DNA from: Gammaproteobacteria bacterium
GTDB lineage: Bacteria > Pseudomonadota > Gammaproteobacteria > Pseudomonadales > Cellvibrionaceae
Length of the DNA: 64,000 nucleotides
Direction: 5' to 3'
NCBI GenBank assembly: GCA_021151835.1
Contig: JAGKWO010000009.1
Span: forward strand, 290,500-354,499
The translations under genes and the position numbers were made by a program. Shown in pieces: positions 9,513 to 17,036 of this stretch (its first letter is position 1; each line of letters starts with the position of its first letter). Under the pieces are notes generated by a model. The model was not told the origin of the DNA. It saw only the letters and a program-made list of their open reading frames with translations, and made no database searches.

Positions 9513-10247
9513 ATGCTGAAAAATCTGATTGCTGTGGCAATTATCGTTGCAGCTCCAGTCTTACAGGCGCAAGTACGGGTTGTTGAGTCTTCACCCCAGG
9601 GCTTAGGCTCTGGGGTGGCTCAGCCCGGATTACCTGCATCCGCTGAGTCTGATGTTTACTCCCAAATTCGTGCCTTACAGGAAGAAGTAGCAATTTTGCG
9701 AGGTCTCCTGGAAGAGCAAAATCACCAGTTAAAGCAATTGAAGCAGTTGCAACTGGATAATTACATGGATCTTGATCGCCGTATATCTGGTGGTGCTTCT
9801 GCAGCGGCCCCGGTCCATGATGAGCCGTCAAAATCCACAAAGTCTCCGGTCGAGTCAAATCCAACTCTCCCTGATACAGCCAGTGAAGCTGATCTTTATA
9901 AAGCAGCTTACGACTTATTGAATCAAAAAGATTTTGATGGGGCGGTTGCGGCTTTCAAAGAACATCTAAGCCGATTCCCTAATGGTAACTTTGCCAGCAA
10001 TAGTCATTATTGGTTGGGCAAGGTTGCAATGCTGAAAAAAGATTACCCGCAGGCTAGAACCTGGTTTACTGAGCTAATAGCTAATTTCCCAAACGCACCA
10101 AAAGTACCAGATGCGCAGCTTGATTTGGGTAAGGTTTATTTTTTGACGGGTGAAAAAGCGAAAGCGAAGTCATTGCTCACAGAGGTAGCAACGGGTGGTA
10201 GTGATGCGGCTCGATTGGCGCAGAAATTTTTAACCGATAATTTTTAA
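9513..10247 (+). CDS. cpoB: Cell division coordinator CpoB (YbgF)
   Basis: CpoB is a periplasmic protein that links Tol-Pal to peptidoglycan synthesis at the septum. The 244-aa precursor has a signal peptide (MLKNLIAVAIIVAAPVLQAQ), a trimerising coiled-coil (about residues 45-85, IRALQEEVAILRGLLEEQ), a low-complexity linker, and C-terminal TPR repeats (DLYKAAYDLLNQKDFDGAVAA, SHYWLGKVAMLKKDYPQA, AQLDLGKVYFLTGEKAKA). It closes the tol-pal block. I see no forward T-tailed terminator after it, so its transcript may run antisense into the RNA gene that follows. Confidence 0.95.
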   Translation: MLKNLIAVAIIVAAPVLQAQVRVVESSPQGLGSGVAQPGLPASAESDVYSQIRALQEEVAILRGLLEEQNHQLKQLKQLQLDNYMDLDRRISGGASAAAPVHDEPSKSTKSPVESNPTLPDTASEADLYKAAYDLLNQKDFDGAVAAFKEHLSRFPNGNFASNSHYWLGKVAMLKKDYPQARTWFTELIANFPNAPKVPDAQLDLGKVYFLTGEKAKAKSLLTEVATGGSDAARLAQKFLTDNF

Positions 10248-10254
10248 ATTTTTT

Positions 10255-10285
10255 AAAAAAGAAAGGGGCTTTGTTGTAAAGCCCC
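10255..10285 (-). terminator. Intrinsic terminator of the CsrB-like RNA
   Basis: GGGGCTTT (10265-10272) pairs with AAAGCCCC (10278-10285). Read on the minus strand the stem is followed by TTTCTTTTTT. Read on the plus strand no T-run follows, so it serves the minus-strand transcript. Confidence 0.85.
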
Positions 10286-10608
10286 GTAGCGAATCCGTAA
10301 TGGATAACAGCTATGTCCTTCCAGCCCGTGCATCCTGCCGAAACCTGATAACGTCCTTCCAATCCTTTTCAGCAAAATCTCCTGTGATGTGTCCTTATCT
10401 CTACTCTGGTTTCATTCCATCCAAACATCCCTGAATCTGCTCCCTGAACCCTGTGCGTCCTGCTCCTTTTTCCTCCTTGCCAATCAATGTAACTCCTGTA
10501 ATGCTCCTTTATTACTCCTGCACTTCCGTGGCAAATTAATGTTCCTTTTAAGTCCGCAAAGCTTCCTTACGATGTACTGTTTCCTTCAGTTCTTTGTTCA
10601 TCCTTGAT
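10255..10608 (-). ncRNA. csrB: CsrB/RsmZ-family CsrA-sequestering small RNA (predicted)
   Basis: On the minus strand this 350-base stretch has no plausible protein but holds about 26 GGA triplets, against five or six expected by chance. Many sit in contexts matching the CsrA-binding motif: CAGGAUG, ACAGGAG (twice), CAGGAC, AAGGAUG, AAGGACG. It ends in an intrinsic terminator (GGGGCUUU stem, four-base loop, U-rich tail) at 10285-10255. A GATAAT -10-like element at 10620-10615 places the 5' end near 10608. The size matches E. coli CsrB (369 nt). Known CsrB/RsmZ RNAs bind many CsrA/RsmA dimers and relieve translational repression of biofilm and secretion genes. The 5' end is approximate. Confidence 0.82.
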
Positions 10609-10792
10609 GTGTTCATTATCAAGAAAGTGAGGTTGAGGGGATAGTCGCTAATTTCGCTTTAGTTTGTAGGAAATTGACCATATTCAGCTGCGGTTAGAAG
10701 GGAAGACGTATAATTCTTGAATTATTGGATTCTGATCATGAGTCATAATTGGGAAATCAGTTATAAATAGCTTGTTTATGAGGTAAATATAA
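10609..10792. promoter_or_regulatory. Divergent control region between the CsrB-like RNA and the 10.8-kb gene
   Basis: Leftward, GATAAT at 10620-10615 fits a -10 box for the RNA; no good -35 is seen 17 bases away, which would suit an activator-dependent promoter such as those of GacA/UvrY-controlled RNAs. One half-site resembling the GacA box (CCTACA on the minus strand, 10670-10665) is present, but the partner half is poor. Rightward, GAGG ahead of the ATG at 10793 is the ribosome-binding site. Confidence 0.4.
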
Positions 10793-12049
10793 ATGCGAAT
10801 TTTACAAAAAACGTTAACGTGTTGGTTTGCCGCAGGTTTATGGTTTCTCTCGAGTGGCTTTGCTATAGCTGCCGAAAATGCTGATGGATTAGCATATAAA
10901 CTGAATTACCTTGTTACTCTTTTGCCGGAAAAATCCGGTGCCATAGTAAAAATTCAAGTCGACAAAGGGGAGCTGCTTCATAAATTCTCTTTCAATAACG
11001 AGCGAAACATATATTCAGATTTACATGCAAATGGGAAGTTGACTACCAAGGGCCAACGAATTGAGTGGGAGCTTCCCGCTGGAGAAGCAACGCTGTCTTA
11101 TTTTGTTTTATTAACAAATGAACGATCACCTGGAAAATTTGATTCGAGAGTTACTGAAAAATGGGCGCTGTTTCGCGGCGATGATTTAATTCCCGCAGTT
11201 CATACTTACGAAGTGCCAAATGCGTATTCGATTGCGAGCTTAACGTTTAATTTGCCAAAAAATTGGAAAAGTGTTGAGACAGGCTGGAAGCGAAAAGCAG
11301 AAAATACTTTTTCGGTAGATAATCCCGAGCGCAGATTTGATCGGCCAACCGGATGGATGATTGCAGGTGACATCGGTACTCGTCGTGCAACCATTAAAAA
11401 AACAGGAATAGCAATTAGCGCCCCTTTGGGGGAAGGTATGCGCCGAATGGATGCGCTCACATTTTTTAATTTTGTTTGGCCTGAACTATATAAAGCATTT
11501 GAAAAAACACCGCAAAAATTATTGGTTGTGGGTGCTGGAGATCCTATGTGGAGGGGTGGGCTTTCAGCATCCAATTCTTTGTTTCTCCATTCAGATCGCC
11601 CGTTAGTGAGTGAAAATGGAACCAGCCCTTTACTACATGAATTGACGCATATGGTTACGCGTATCAGCGGCAAAGTTACGGAAACAACAAATGATGACTG
11701 GATTGCAGAGGGACTCGCTGAATTTTACTCCTTTGAATTATTGTATCGAGCAAATGGAATGACTAAAGCGCGACGCACTAACATTATTAATGGTCTGTCC
11801 AAGTGGGGACGTGAGGTAGAGCACTTACGCAAAACCAAATCGACAGGTCCTGTCACTGCGCGCGCGGTCGTTTTATTGGATGAATTGGATAAAGAAATTC
11901 GAAAGCGCAGCAAAAATAAATATAATATCGATGATGTGACTCGGGAGTTGATGATACATCGTAAGGTTTCTCTTAATGATCTAACACAGGCCACCCAAAA
12001 ATTAATTGGCCCTAAAGTTGAAACATTAAATTCACCGTTATTGAAATAA
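10793..12049 (+). CDS. Secreted gluzincin-like metallopeptidase family protein (HExxH...E)
   Basis: The 418-aa precursor has a signal peptide (about residues 1-27, ending FAIAAE). Residues 30-200 look beta-rich, as in the N-terminal domain of M1-type aminopeptidases. A zinc-peptidase signature follows: HELTH at 282-286 and a downstream glutamate in DDWIAEGLAEFYS (E306), the HExxH-x(19)-E spacing typical of gluzincins. The C-terminal 110 residues are helical and basic. The specific family and substrate are not recognised. The gene is more AT-rich than its neighbours, stands alone and ends in its own terminator. Activity is inferred from the motif only. Confidence 0.75.
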   Translation: MRILQKTLTCWFAAGLWFLSSGFAIAAENADGLAYKLNYLVTLLPEKSGAIVKIQVDKGELLHKFSFNNERNIYSDLHANGKLTTKGQRIEWELPAGEATLSYFVLLTNERSPGKFDSRVTEKWALFRGDDLIPAVHTYEVPNAYSIASLTFNLPKNWKSVETGWKRKAENTFSVDNPERRFDRPTGWMIAGDIGTRRATIKKTGIAISAPLGEGMRRMDALTFFNFVWPELYKAFEKTPQKLLVVGAGDPMWRGGLSASNSLFLHSDRPLVSENGTSPLLHELTHMVTRISGKVTETTNDDWIAEGLAEFYSFELLYRANGMTKARRTNIINGLSKWGREVEHLRKTKSTGPVTARAVVLLDELDKEIRKRSKNKYNIDDVTRELMIHRKVSLNDLTQATQKLIGPKVETLNSPLLK

Positions 12050-12060
12050 AAGGATCAGGA

Positions 12061-12100
12061 AAAAAGCCTCAATGTTTAGATAAAAACCTTGGGGCTTTTT
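12061..12100. terminator. Bidirectional terminator between convergent genes
   Basis: AAAAAGCCTCAA (12061-12072) pairs with TTGGGGCTTTTT (12089-12100) with one G-T pair; A and T tracts on both flanks allow function in both directions. Confidence 0.8.
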
Positions 12101-12111
12101 GTTAATTGTTT

Positions 12112-13272
12112 TTACAAACTGCGTGCAACAATAATCCCGCCCCACAATAAATTACGATCGCCTGCACCTTCTTTAATTTCCGAACTGTGGCCACGCAACA
12201 CATAGCTAATTCGATATCCGTGTTTGAACGCAAAGGTGTAGCCGGCCCAGGCTTCAACCAGTAATGGATTCAACTGGCTGTGATCATACGTTACTGCACT
12301 ATCGCGAAATTGACCTTGTAAAAACGCATTGTAGGCTCTTGCTTTGAATGCAACTCCGGCCCAAAAATAGCGCTCATCAACAGGTTTGGCATTGCTGGAG
12401 TAAGACGATTTTTCGCCGTAACTTGCCAGTTCCGGGTTGAATGATGACCAGGGGCTGTGGATTCTGCCGCTACGGAAACTCAAGCTCCAACTGGCTTCTG
12501 TCAGGTATCCGATTGAGGTCTGGATGGTGCTTTTAACTTCAAGATTATCCGAGGCATTATCAAAATATCTTTGCCTGGCTAATACATAACGTCCGGTTAA
12601 TTCACCATTTTCACTAATTTGATTAGCCCAACCCTGGGGCTTTTCGCTATTGGTTACCTCATGGACAAGGTCTTGCAATTCGCCAACTAACCCAAGCCCG
12701 AGCGCTCCAATCGTTAAGGTGCTTTTCCAGGCAATGTTATCGATTAAATCAATTTGTTCGCGCGAGCTGGAGAGGTAAATCAGGCTGGCGTAGGGGCGAT
12801 CGTTGTGATTAGCCTGGCTGATACTGATATCCTCAGGCGTAAAGCCAAACACACCGATCTCGCGGCTAAATGTTTCCTGCAAGCCTAATGATTTATGCTC
12901 ATTGCCGAGCCATTGGTCGAGTGCAACTAATGGTTTATTTAATGATATTAATGCGGTACGCGCATTATCCCCGGTTTGGGTGAAGTTAATGCCGTAGGTG
13001 TAATCCTGGTCGCGACCGCCGGGAACCAACACATCATTATCGAAAGCTAGCGCCCAACTTTTTGCAGTTCTGGCGTTGTGGTTATCCAAACGCAACGCGG
13101 GGCGTTTTTCCTCCTCAATGAGGCTGGCCAGTTGCAACCATTCGGGCTCCGGTTTTATTTGGTAGGGGGTGTCAGCAGCAGTTGCAATTGAGCTGATAGT
13201 TAACAGGCCCAAGGTAATTAAATATTGCAGCCCCAGGAGCAAGGGATTGGCCCAATGTTTTAACGCATTCAC
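12112..13272 (-). CDS. LpxR-family outer-membrane lipid A deacylase-like protein (DUF2219)
   Basis: The 386-aa precursor has a signal peptide (about residues 1-33, ending IATAADT) and the features of the DUF2219/LpxR family: the N-terminal barrel motif LAFDNDVLVPGGRDQDYTYG (the Asn-Asp and Thr positions match the LpxR catalytic region), the FSREIGVFGFTPEDI segment and NDRPYASLIYLS, then alternating beta strands to a C-terminal aromatic-rich barrel end. LpxR removes the 3'-acyloxyacyl group of lipid A in Salmonella; whether this homologue does so is inferred. Two copies of the operator found before the neighbouring tetR gene lie directly upstream (13330 and 13413), so it is probably that regulator's target. 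Confidence 0.82.
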   Translation of the reverse strand: MNALKHWANPLLLGLQYLITLGLLTISSIATAADTPYQIKPEPEWLQLASLIEEEKRPALRLDNHNARTAKSWALAFDNDVLVPGGRDQDYTYGINFTQTGDNARTALISLNKPLVALDQWLGNEHKSLGLQETFSREIGVFGFTPEDISISQANHNDRPYASLIYLSSSREQIDLIDNIAWKSTLTIGALGLGLVGELQDLVHEVTNSEKPQGWANQISENGELTGRYVLARQRYFDNASDNLEVKSTIQTSIGYLTEASWSLSFRSGRIHSPWSSFNPELASYGEKSSYSSNAKPVDERYFWAGVAFKARAYNAFLQGQFRDSAVTYDHSQLNPLLVEAWAGYTFAFKHGYRISYVLRGHSSEIKEGAGDRNLLWGGIIVARSL

Positions 13273-13329
13273 GAGGGTAACTCCTTCTTTATGGTTACCT
13301 TAACGATTAAAAAGGTGCACCCTAAAGGC

Positions 13330-13340
13330 GACCGGTCGTC
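13330..13340. promoter_or_regulatory. TetR-type operator copy 1 (upstream of the lpxR-like gene)
   Basis: GACCGGTCGTC followed by TTAT. The GAC...GTC dyad matches the copies at 13413 and 14084 and contains the GACCGGTC core found in NemR-like TetR operators. It lies 58 bases upstream of the lpxR-like start. Confidence 0.6.
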
Positions 13341-13412
13341 TTATTTTTTCGGAGGAAAATGCACGAGCGAGCTGGCCCATGCAGAGTTTCTATCCTGCAA
13401 AAAATAAAAAGT

Positions 13413-13423
13413 GACCAGTCGTC
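13413..13423. promoter_or_regulatory. TetR-type operator copy 2 (upstream of the lpxR-like gene)
   Basis: GACCAGTCGTC followed by TTATAT; identical over 11 bases to the copy that overlaps the tetR promoter at 14084. Confidence 0.6.
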
Positions 13424-13479
13424 TTATATTTATCTGGAAAAAAATGTCCAGAAGGACATTTTTGGGTGCAGTAACTAAA

Positions 13480-14070
13480 TCAAGCCTGAGGCTTGGAGAA
13501 CAATTCTGGTAGTACGGTTAAAAAAGCGTTCAAGGGTTCACGGCATTTGGATGCCTTCATCCGCATCAGTGTTCCTTCCCAAGCATTGAATAAAAATTCA
13601 GCCAACACAGAGGAAGGTAAATGGCTTTTCAGCCCATCTTTCAAACGCGCTTCTTCCAGTACATCCTCAATAGCCTGGGTACTATTTCGCAGCATCTGCC
13701 GGACCTTGATGCGAATTGCTTCGCTGGATTCCGACATTTCCTGGCACATATTCCCGATAAAACAACCACCATTGAGGTTTTCCTCACAACCGCCAATATT
13801 TTCCACAAAGAACCGGGTCAGGCGCTCTTGCGGGCAAATACTGCGGTCATTGAGCAGGTGACGATTCTGCTCCATGCGCTCTTCAGTTACTTTCTCCAGA
13901 GCTTCAATCGCAAAATCTTCTTTGCTTTTGAAGTAGGTATAGAAAGAGCCTTTGGGCACATTTGCAGCATTGACTATGTCCTGGATGCTGGTGCCGTTAT
14001 AGCCGCGAGTGGCCATGACTTTAAGGCCGGCATCAAGGAGATGGTCTTTTTTCAGTTCACGTTTGCTCAT
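13480..14070 (-). CDS. TetR/AcrR-family transcriptional regulator
   Basis: The 196-aa protein has a standard TetR N-terminal DNA-binding domain (residues about 8-55: LLDAGLKVMATRGYNGTSIQDIV, then VPKGSFYTYFKSKEDFA) and an all-helical ligand-binding C-terminal domain (TetR_C, with GCFIGNMCQEMSE and a Cys pair ENIGGCEENLNGGCF). It shares the strand with the lpxR-like gene downstream, 207 bases away, and an identical 11-base operator lies 14 bases before its own start. Autoregulation and control of the lpxR-like gene are inferred. The cysteines near residues 94-103 could suit sensing of electrophiles as in NemR, but this is speculative. Confidence 0.93.
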   Translation of the reverse strand: MSKRELKKDHLLDAGLKVMATRGYNGTSIQDIVNAANVPKGSFYTYFKSKEDFAIEALEKVTEERMEQNRHLLNDRSICPQERLTRFFVENIGGCEENLNGGCFIGNMCQEMSESSEAIRIKVRQMLRNSTQAIEDVLEEARLKDGLKSHLPSSVLAEFLFNAWEGTLMRMKASKCREPLNAFLTVLPELFSKPQA

Positions 14071-14083
14071 GGGATAAATATAT

Positions 14084-14094
14084 GACCAGTCGTC
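14084..14094. promoter_or_regulatory. TetR-type operator copy 3 (upstream of tetR)
   Basis: GACCAGTCGTC followed by TGTAT, 14 bases upstream of the regulator's start codon, positioned to block its own transcription. Confidence 0.6.
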
Positions 14095-14201
14095 TGTATT
14101 TTCAAGCGTTCATTTAGTTCAAGTTGTTATAGGATAATGAAGTTTTAGTTATGTGTTGCACAGAAACATCTCGTTATTGTGATTCTTTCAGGAACCCGTT
14201 T

Positions 14202-15221
14202 TCAATTTGACTCTTTAAGATGCTTGATCAATCGTGCCTTGAGTGCTGGCGGCAGGTTTCTAATTGTTAATACGTCCTGGTCTGCATCATATTCAATTTC
14301 GCGCCCAAGGCAATCGGAAGCGAAGCTCATACTCAAATTATCATTTCGCCCGCTAATGCGGACGTAACTGCGAATTTGCCCTGCATGGGGAATAAATTCG
14401 GCTTTGATCTCCGGCTTGCTGGTCTCCACATAGCGTGCGAAGCGTTCCGGTTCGTAGCTTTTCACTTCTTCAGCGAGGTTTTGTGACAAATCGGCGATAG
14501 TCACCGCTTTGCCAGCTTTATTTTGTTCCAGGCAGTAGTTCACCACTTTACTACGGGTGATTTTGGCGGTGGCTTCATCCAGTGTCTGGCTAAAGTCATC
14601 AACGACTTTCAGGAACTCGGCGGTTTCCTGTTTGATATCTTGCTTATCGGTAAAGGCGATGAAGTGGGTAAATGCCTCGGAGATATCTTTATCGCTGCGC
14701 GAGCGGATCAGGGTAAGGTAAGTCGTGGAATTTGCATCTGCCCAGTCCTGTAGCTGGATTTTAGCGGCAAGGTTGAAACCGCTGGTATCCAAATGGAGCG
14801 AGTCATCCATCGCCAGGTCGCCGTCCAGGTACAAGCCGCTCAAATGCTCGATCAGGTACACATGCAATGTATCACCCACCTCCAGTTTTTCTTCCACAAA
14901 AAACACATAGGCATCCAATAGGGACTCAGCACTTTCCAATGATTGCTGGAATTGCTGCATGGCTTTGTGGGTGAAACTGAGGAAGCTCAAACGATCTTCA
15001 CGCGAATCTTTTAGCCAGGGAGGCAGCGGAAATTCGCCGATTTCATCGGAAAAGCGGCCATAACTTTTGCCGCCCTTGCGGATAAATTGGGCTTTTAATT
15101 CGTAGGCCAATTCTTCCAGCTTGCCGTTAGTGGCAAATATTTCTCCGCGCAATTGCAATTCAAAGGCGCTGCCAGGCGAGTGGCGATAAATTCGATGAGC
15201 AACAATTGCAGAAATGGCCAT
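14202..15221 (-). CDS. yejK: Nucleoid-associated protein YejK (NdpA family)
   Basis: YejK is a 37-kDa nucleoid-associated protein that binds DNA and, in E. coli, interacts with topoisomerases. The 339 aa match the NdpA family along the whole length: MAISAIVAHRIYR at the start, GKSYGRFSDE, DAYVFFVEE, the LDTSGFNLAAKIQLQDW segment and a C-terminal region ending NLPPALKARLIKHLKE. It is monocistronic on the minus strand, with a divergent RidA-like gene about 110 bases upstream. Confidence 0.93.
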   Translation of the reverse strand: MAISAIVAHRIYRHSPGSAFELQLRGEIFATNGKLEELAYELKAQFIRKGGKSYGRFSDEIGEFPLPPWLKDSREDRLSFLSFTHKAMQQFQQSLESAESLLDAYVFFVEEKLEVGDTLHVYLIEHLSGLYLDGDLAMDDSLHLDTSGFNLAAKIQLQDWADANSTTYLTLIRSRSDKDISEAFTHFIAFTDKQDIKQETAEFLKVVDDFSQTLDEATAKITRSKVVNYCLEQNKAGKAVTIADLSQNLAEEVKSYEPERFARYVETSKPEIKAEFIPHAGQIRSYVRISGRNDNLSMSFASDCLGREIEYDADQDVLTIRNLPPALKARLIKHLKESN

Positions 15222-15332
15222 AAGGAATCGCTTAACTATTTATTAATGGAACTGGATTAATAGGATCAACTGGAAAAGGCCGCTATTATAGGCGTCACAT
15301 CGAATTTGCACAGACTTGATTCCGGATCCTAT

Positions 15333-15683
15333 ATGACTATTCAACGTTTAAATCCCACACCGCGCTGGTCAGACGCGACCCTGTTCAATAATATCGCCCA
15401 TTTTGTAGAGGTCCCCAATAATACGGATTGCTCAATAGATGACCAGGTTGCGCAAGTATTGGCGCAAGCAGAAATTACCCTGGCAGAAATTAACAGCGAT
15501 AAATCCCGCTTGTTGTCAGCCACAATTTACATTACGGATAAAGCTAATGTACCGGCGTTAAATGCCGCCTGGCAGGCGTGGTTGCCCGCCGGTTGTGCGC
15601 CATCGCGTGCGTGCATAAAAGTAGAATTGCTCGATCCGGCGATGCTGGTAGAAATTGCGTTTGTTGCCGCAGTGAACCAATAG
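15333..15683 (+). CDS. RidA/YjgF-family protein
   Basis: The frame is open from 15306, but the ATG at 15333 (MTIQRLNPTPRWSD) is the natural start; the upstream TTG lacks a ribosome-binding site. The 116-aa protein matches the RidA-like fold seen in stand-alone YjgH/YER057c-type proteins: SDATLFNNIAHFVEVPNN at the N-terminus, DDQVAQVLAQAEITLAE, and SRACIKVELLDPAMLVEIAFVA at the end, where the Arg is the residue that binds carboxylates in RidA imine deaminases. Its substrate is unknown. Confidence 0.85.
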   Translation: MTIQRLNPTPRWSDATLFNNIAHFVEVPNNTDCSIDDQVAQVLAQAEITLAEINSDKSRLLSATIYITDKANVPALNAAWQAWLPAGCAPSRACIKVELLDPAMLVEIAFVAAVNQ

Positions 15684-15722
15684 CGATTCTGATAATCGCA
15701 TAAGCGGTCAAGCGGAGATTTT

Positions 15723-15732
15723 TGCCTATACT
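15723..15732 (+). promoter_or_regulatory. Candidate RpoS-type -10 element before the pilU-like gene
   Basis: TGCCTATACT contains CTATACT, the extended -10 preferred by sigma-S in enteric bacteria and pseudomonads. It lies 47 bases before the ATG of the pilU-like gene. The same ten bases recur at 20577. Confidence 0.4.
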
Positions 15733-15778
15733 TCTTGCTGTTATGTCGTCCTGACCCGTGTTTTAACAGGAGCTATTT

Positions 15779-16951
15779 ATGGCAACGCCGATTGACCAAT
15801 ATTTAAATATTCTCGCCAAAAAAGATGGCTCGGATTTATACCTGAGCACTGGCGCGCCGCCCTGCGCAAAATTCCAGGGCGTATTAAAACCACTCTCCAC
15901 CGAAACGTTAAAGCCGGGTGAAATTGAAGCTATCGCCAATGCGATTATGGATGAAGAGCAGCGCGAGGCTTTTGTGCGCGACCTGGAGATGAACCTCGCG
16001 ATTTCTATTCACGGTGTGGGGCGCTTTCGCGTCAATATTTTCAAGCAGCGCAATGAAGTGGCGATAGTTGCGCGCAATATCAAAACCGATATCCCCCAAT
16101 TTGATGCATTGGGCCTGCCTGATGTGTTGAAAGATGTGATCATGACCAAACGCGGCCTGGTGTTGTTTGTGGGCGGGACCGGTTCCGGTAAATCCACATC
16201 GCTGGCGGCATTGATTGATCATCGCAATTCATCCAGCGGCGGTCACATTATTACGATTGAAGATCCGGTGGAGTTTGTGCACAAACATAAGCGCAGTGTG
16301 ATCAACCAGCGTGAAGTGGGCGTGGATACTCGCAGTTACAAAGCCGCGTTAAAAAATACATTGCGCCAGGCACCGGATGTTATTTTGATCGGCGAGATTC
16401 GCGATCGCGAAACCATGGAGCACGCACTGGAATTTGCTGAAACCGGGCACCTCGCGATTTCTACACTGCATGCCAACAATTCCAACCAGGCATTGGAGCG
16501 GATTATCAATTTATTTCCCGAAGAGCGTCGCCCGCAATTGTTAATGGGACTCTCGCAAAATTTGCGTGCGTTTGTATCGCAACGTTTACTGCCGACGGTG
16601 GACGGAAAACGTTGTGCCGCAGTTGAAGTATTGCTGGGTACCAAAACCATTCAGGAATTAATTTTAAAAAGCCGCCTTACCGAAATTAAAGAAATTATGG
16701 AGAAATCTGAAAATCTCGGCATGCAGACGTTTGATGGTGCAATTTTTAAATTATATATGGCGGGCAAAGTCAGTTTCGATGATGCCATTGCCAACGCGGA
16801 TTCGCCCAATAATTTGCGCTTGCGGATAAAACTGGCAACCGAAGGTGTCGCTGTGCCCAAAGCGGAGCCCGCCGCAACAAAACCCAAAGCGCCGCCAACC
16901 AGTTTTGGTGAATTAAGTTTGCAAAAAATTGACGACGATGAAGAGCCTTGA
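15779..16951 (+). CDS. pilU: PilT/PilU-family twitching motility ATPase (PilU type)
   Basis: This is a hexameric ATPase that powers retraction of type IV pili, acting at the inner-membrane base. The 390 aa contain the PilT/U N-terminal PAS-like domain, then Walker A GGTGSGKST, an Asp box near TIEDPVEFVH, Walker B LIGEIRDRETM and the His box GHLAISTLHANN. Similarity is closer to PilU than PilT (DLEMNLAIS, KNTLRQAPDVILIGE, GMQTFDGAIFKLY). A Pro/Ala/Lys-rich 30-residue tail ends the protein. It stands alone, without pilT; AGGAG precedes the ATG. Confidence 0.93.
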   Translation: MATPIDQYLNILAKKDGSDLYLSTGAPPCAKFQGVLKPLSTETLKPGEIEAIANAIMDEEQREAFVRDLEMNLAISIHGVGRFRVNIFKQRNEVAIVARNIKTDIPQFDALGLPDVLKDVIMTKRGLVLFVGGTGSGKSTSLAALIDHRNSSSGGHIITIEDPVEFVHKHKRSVINQREVGVDTRSYKAALKNTLRQAPDVILIGEIRDRETMEHALEFAETGHLAISTLHANNSNQALERIINLFPEERRPQLLMGLSQNLRAFVSQRLLPTVDGKRCAAVEVLLGTKTIQELILKSRLTEIKEIMEKSENLGMQTFDGAIFKLYMAGKVSFDDAIANADSPNNLRLRIKLATEGVAVPKAEPAATKPKAPPTSFGELSLQKIDDDEEP

Positions 16952-16992
16952 TTTTCAGGTTCAAAAAACGGTAGCTAACCCGTACAGGCCCT

Positions 16993-17036
16993 TGAGTGTT
17001 TCATGAGTTTAACCTGAGTATTTCATGAGTTTAAAA
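16993..17036 (+). repeat. Tandem 22-base duplication covering the start of the acetyltransferase gene
   Basis: Two copies (16993-17014 and 17015-17036) share the core TTTCATGAGTTTAA and differ at three positions. The second copy carries the real start codon at 17025. The first carries an ATG at 17003 that opens a four-codon frame (Met-Ser-Leu-Thr) ending at TGA 17015-17017, 7 bases before the real start. Confidence 0.85.

Noticed and set aside
10389..10607. Plus-strand ORF of 72 codons and minus-strand ORF 10177-10362 over the RNA gene
   Set aside because: Low-complexity products (Leu/Ser/Cys-rich) produced by the TCC/GGA repeats; no ribosome-binding site. The GGA pattern and terminator explain the region better.
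10665..10682. GacA/UvrY box (TGTAAG-N6-CTTACA) upstream of the CsrB-like RNA
   Set aside because: Only one half-site matches (five of six); the other half is poor, so I do not call the site although position would be reasonable.
13621..14085. Plus-strand ORF of 154 codons opposite the tetR gene
   Set aside because: Shadow frame; the minus strand encodes a clear TetR helix-turn-helix.
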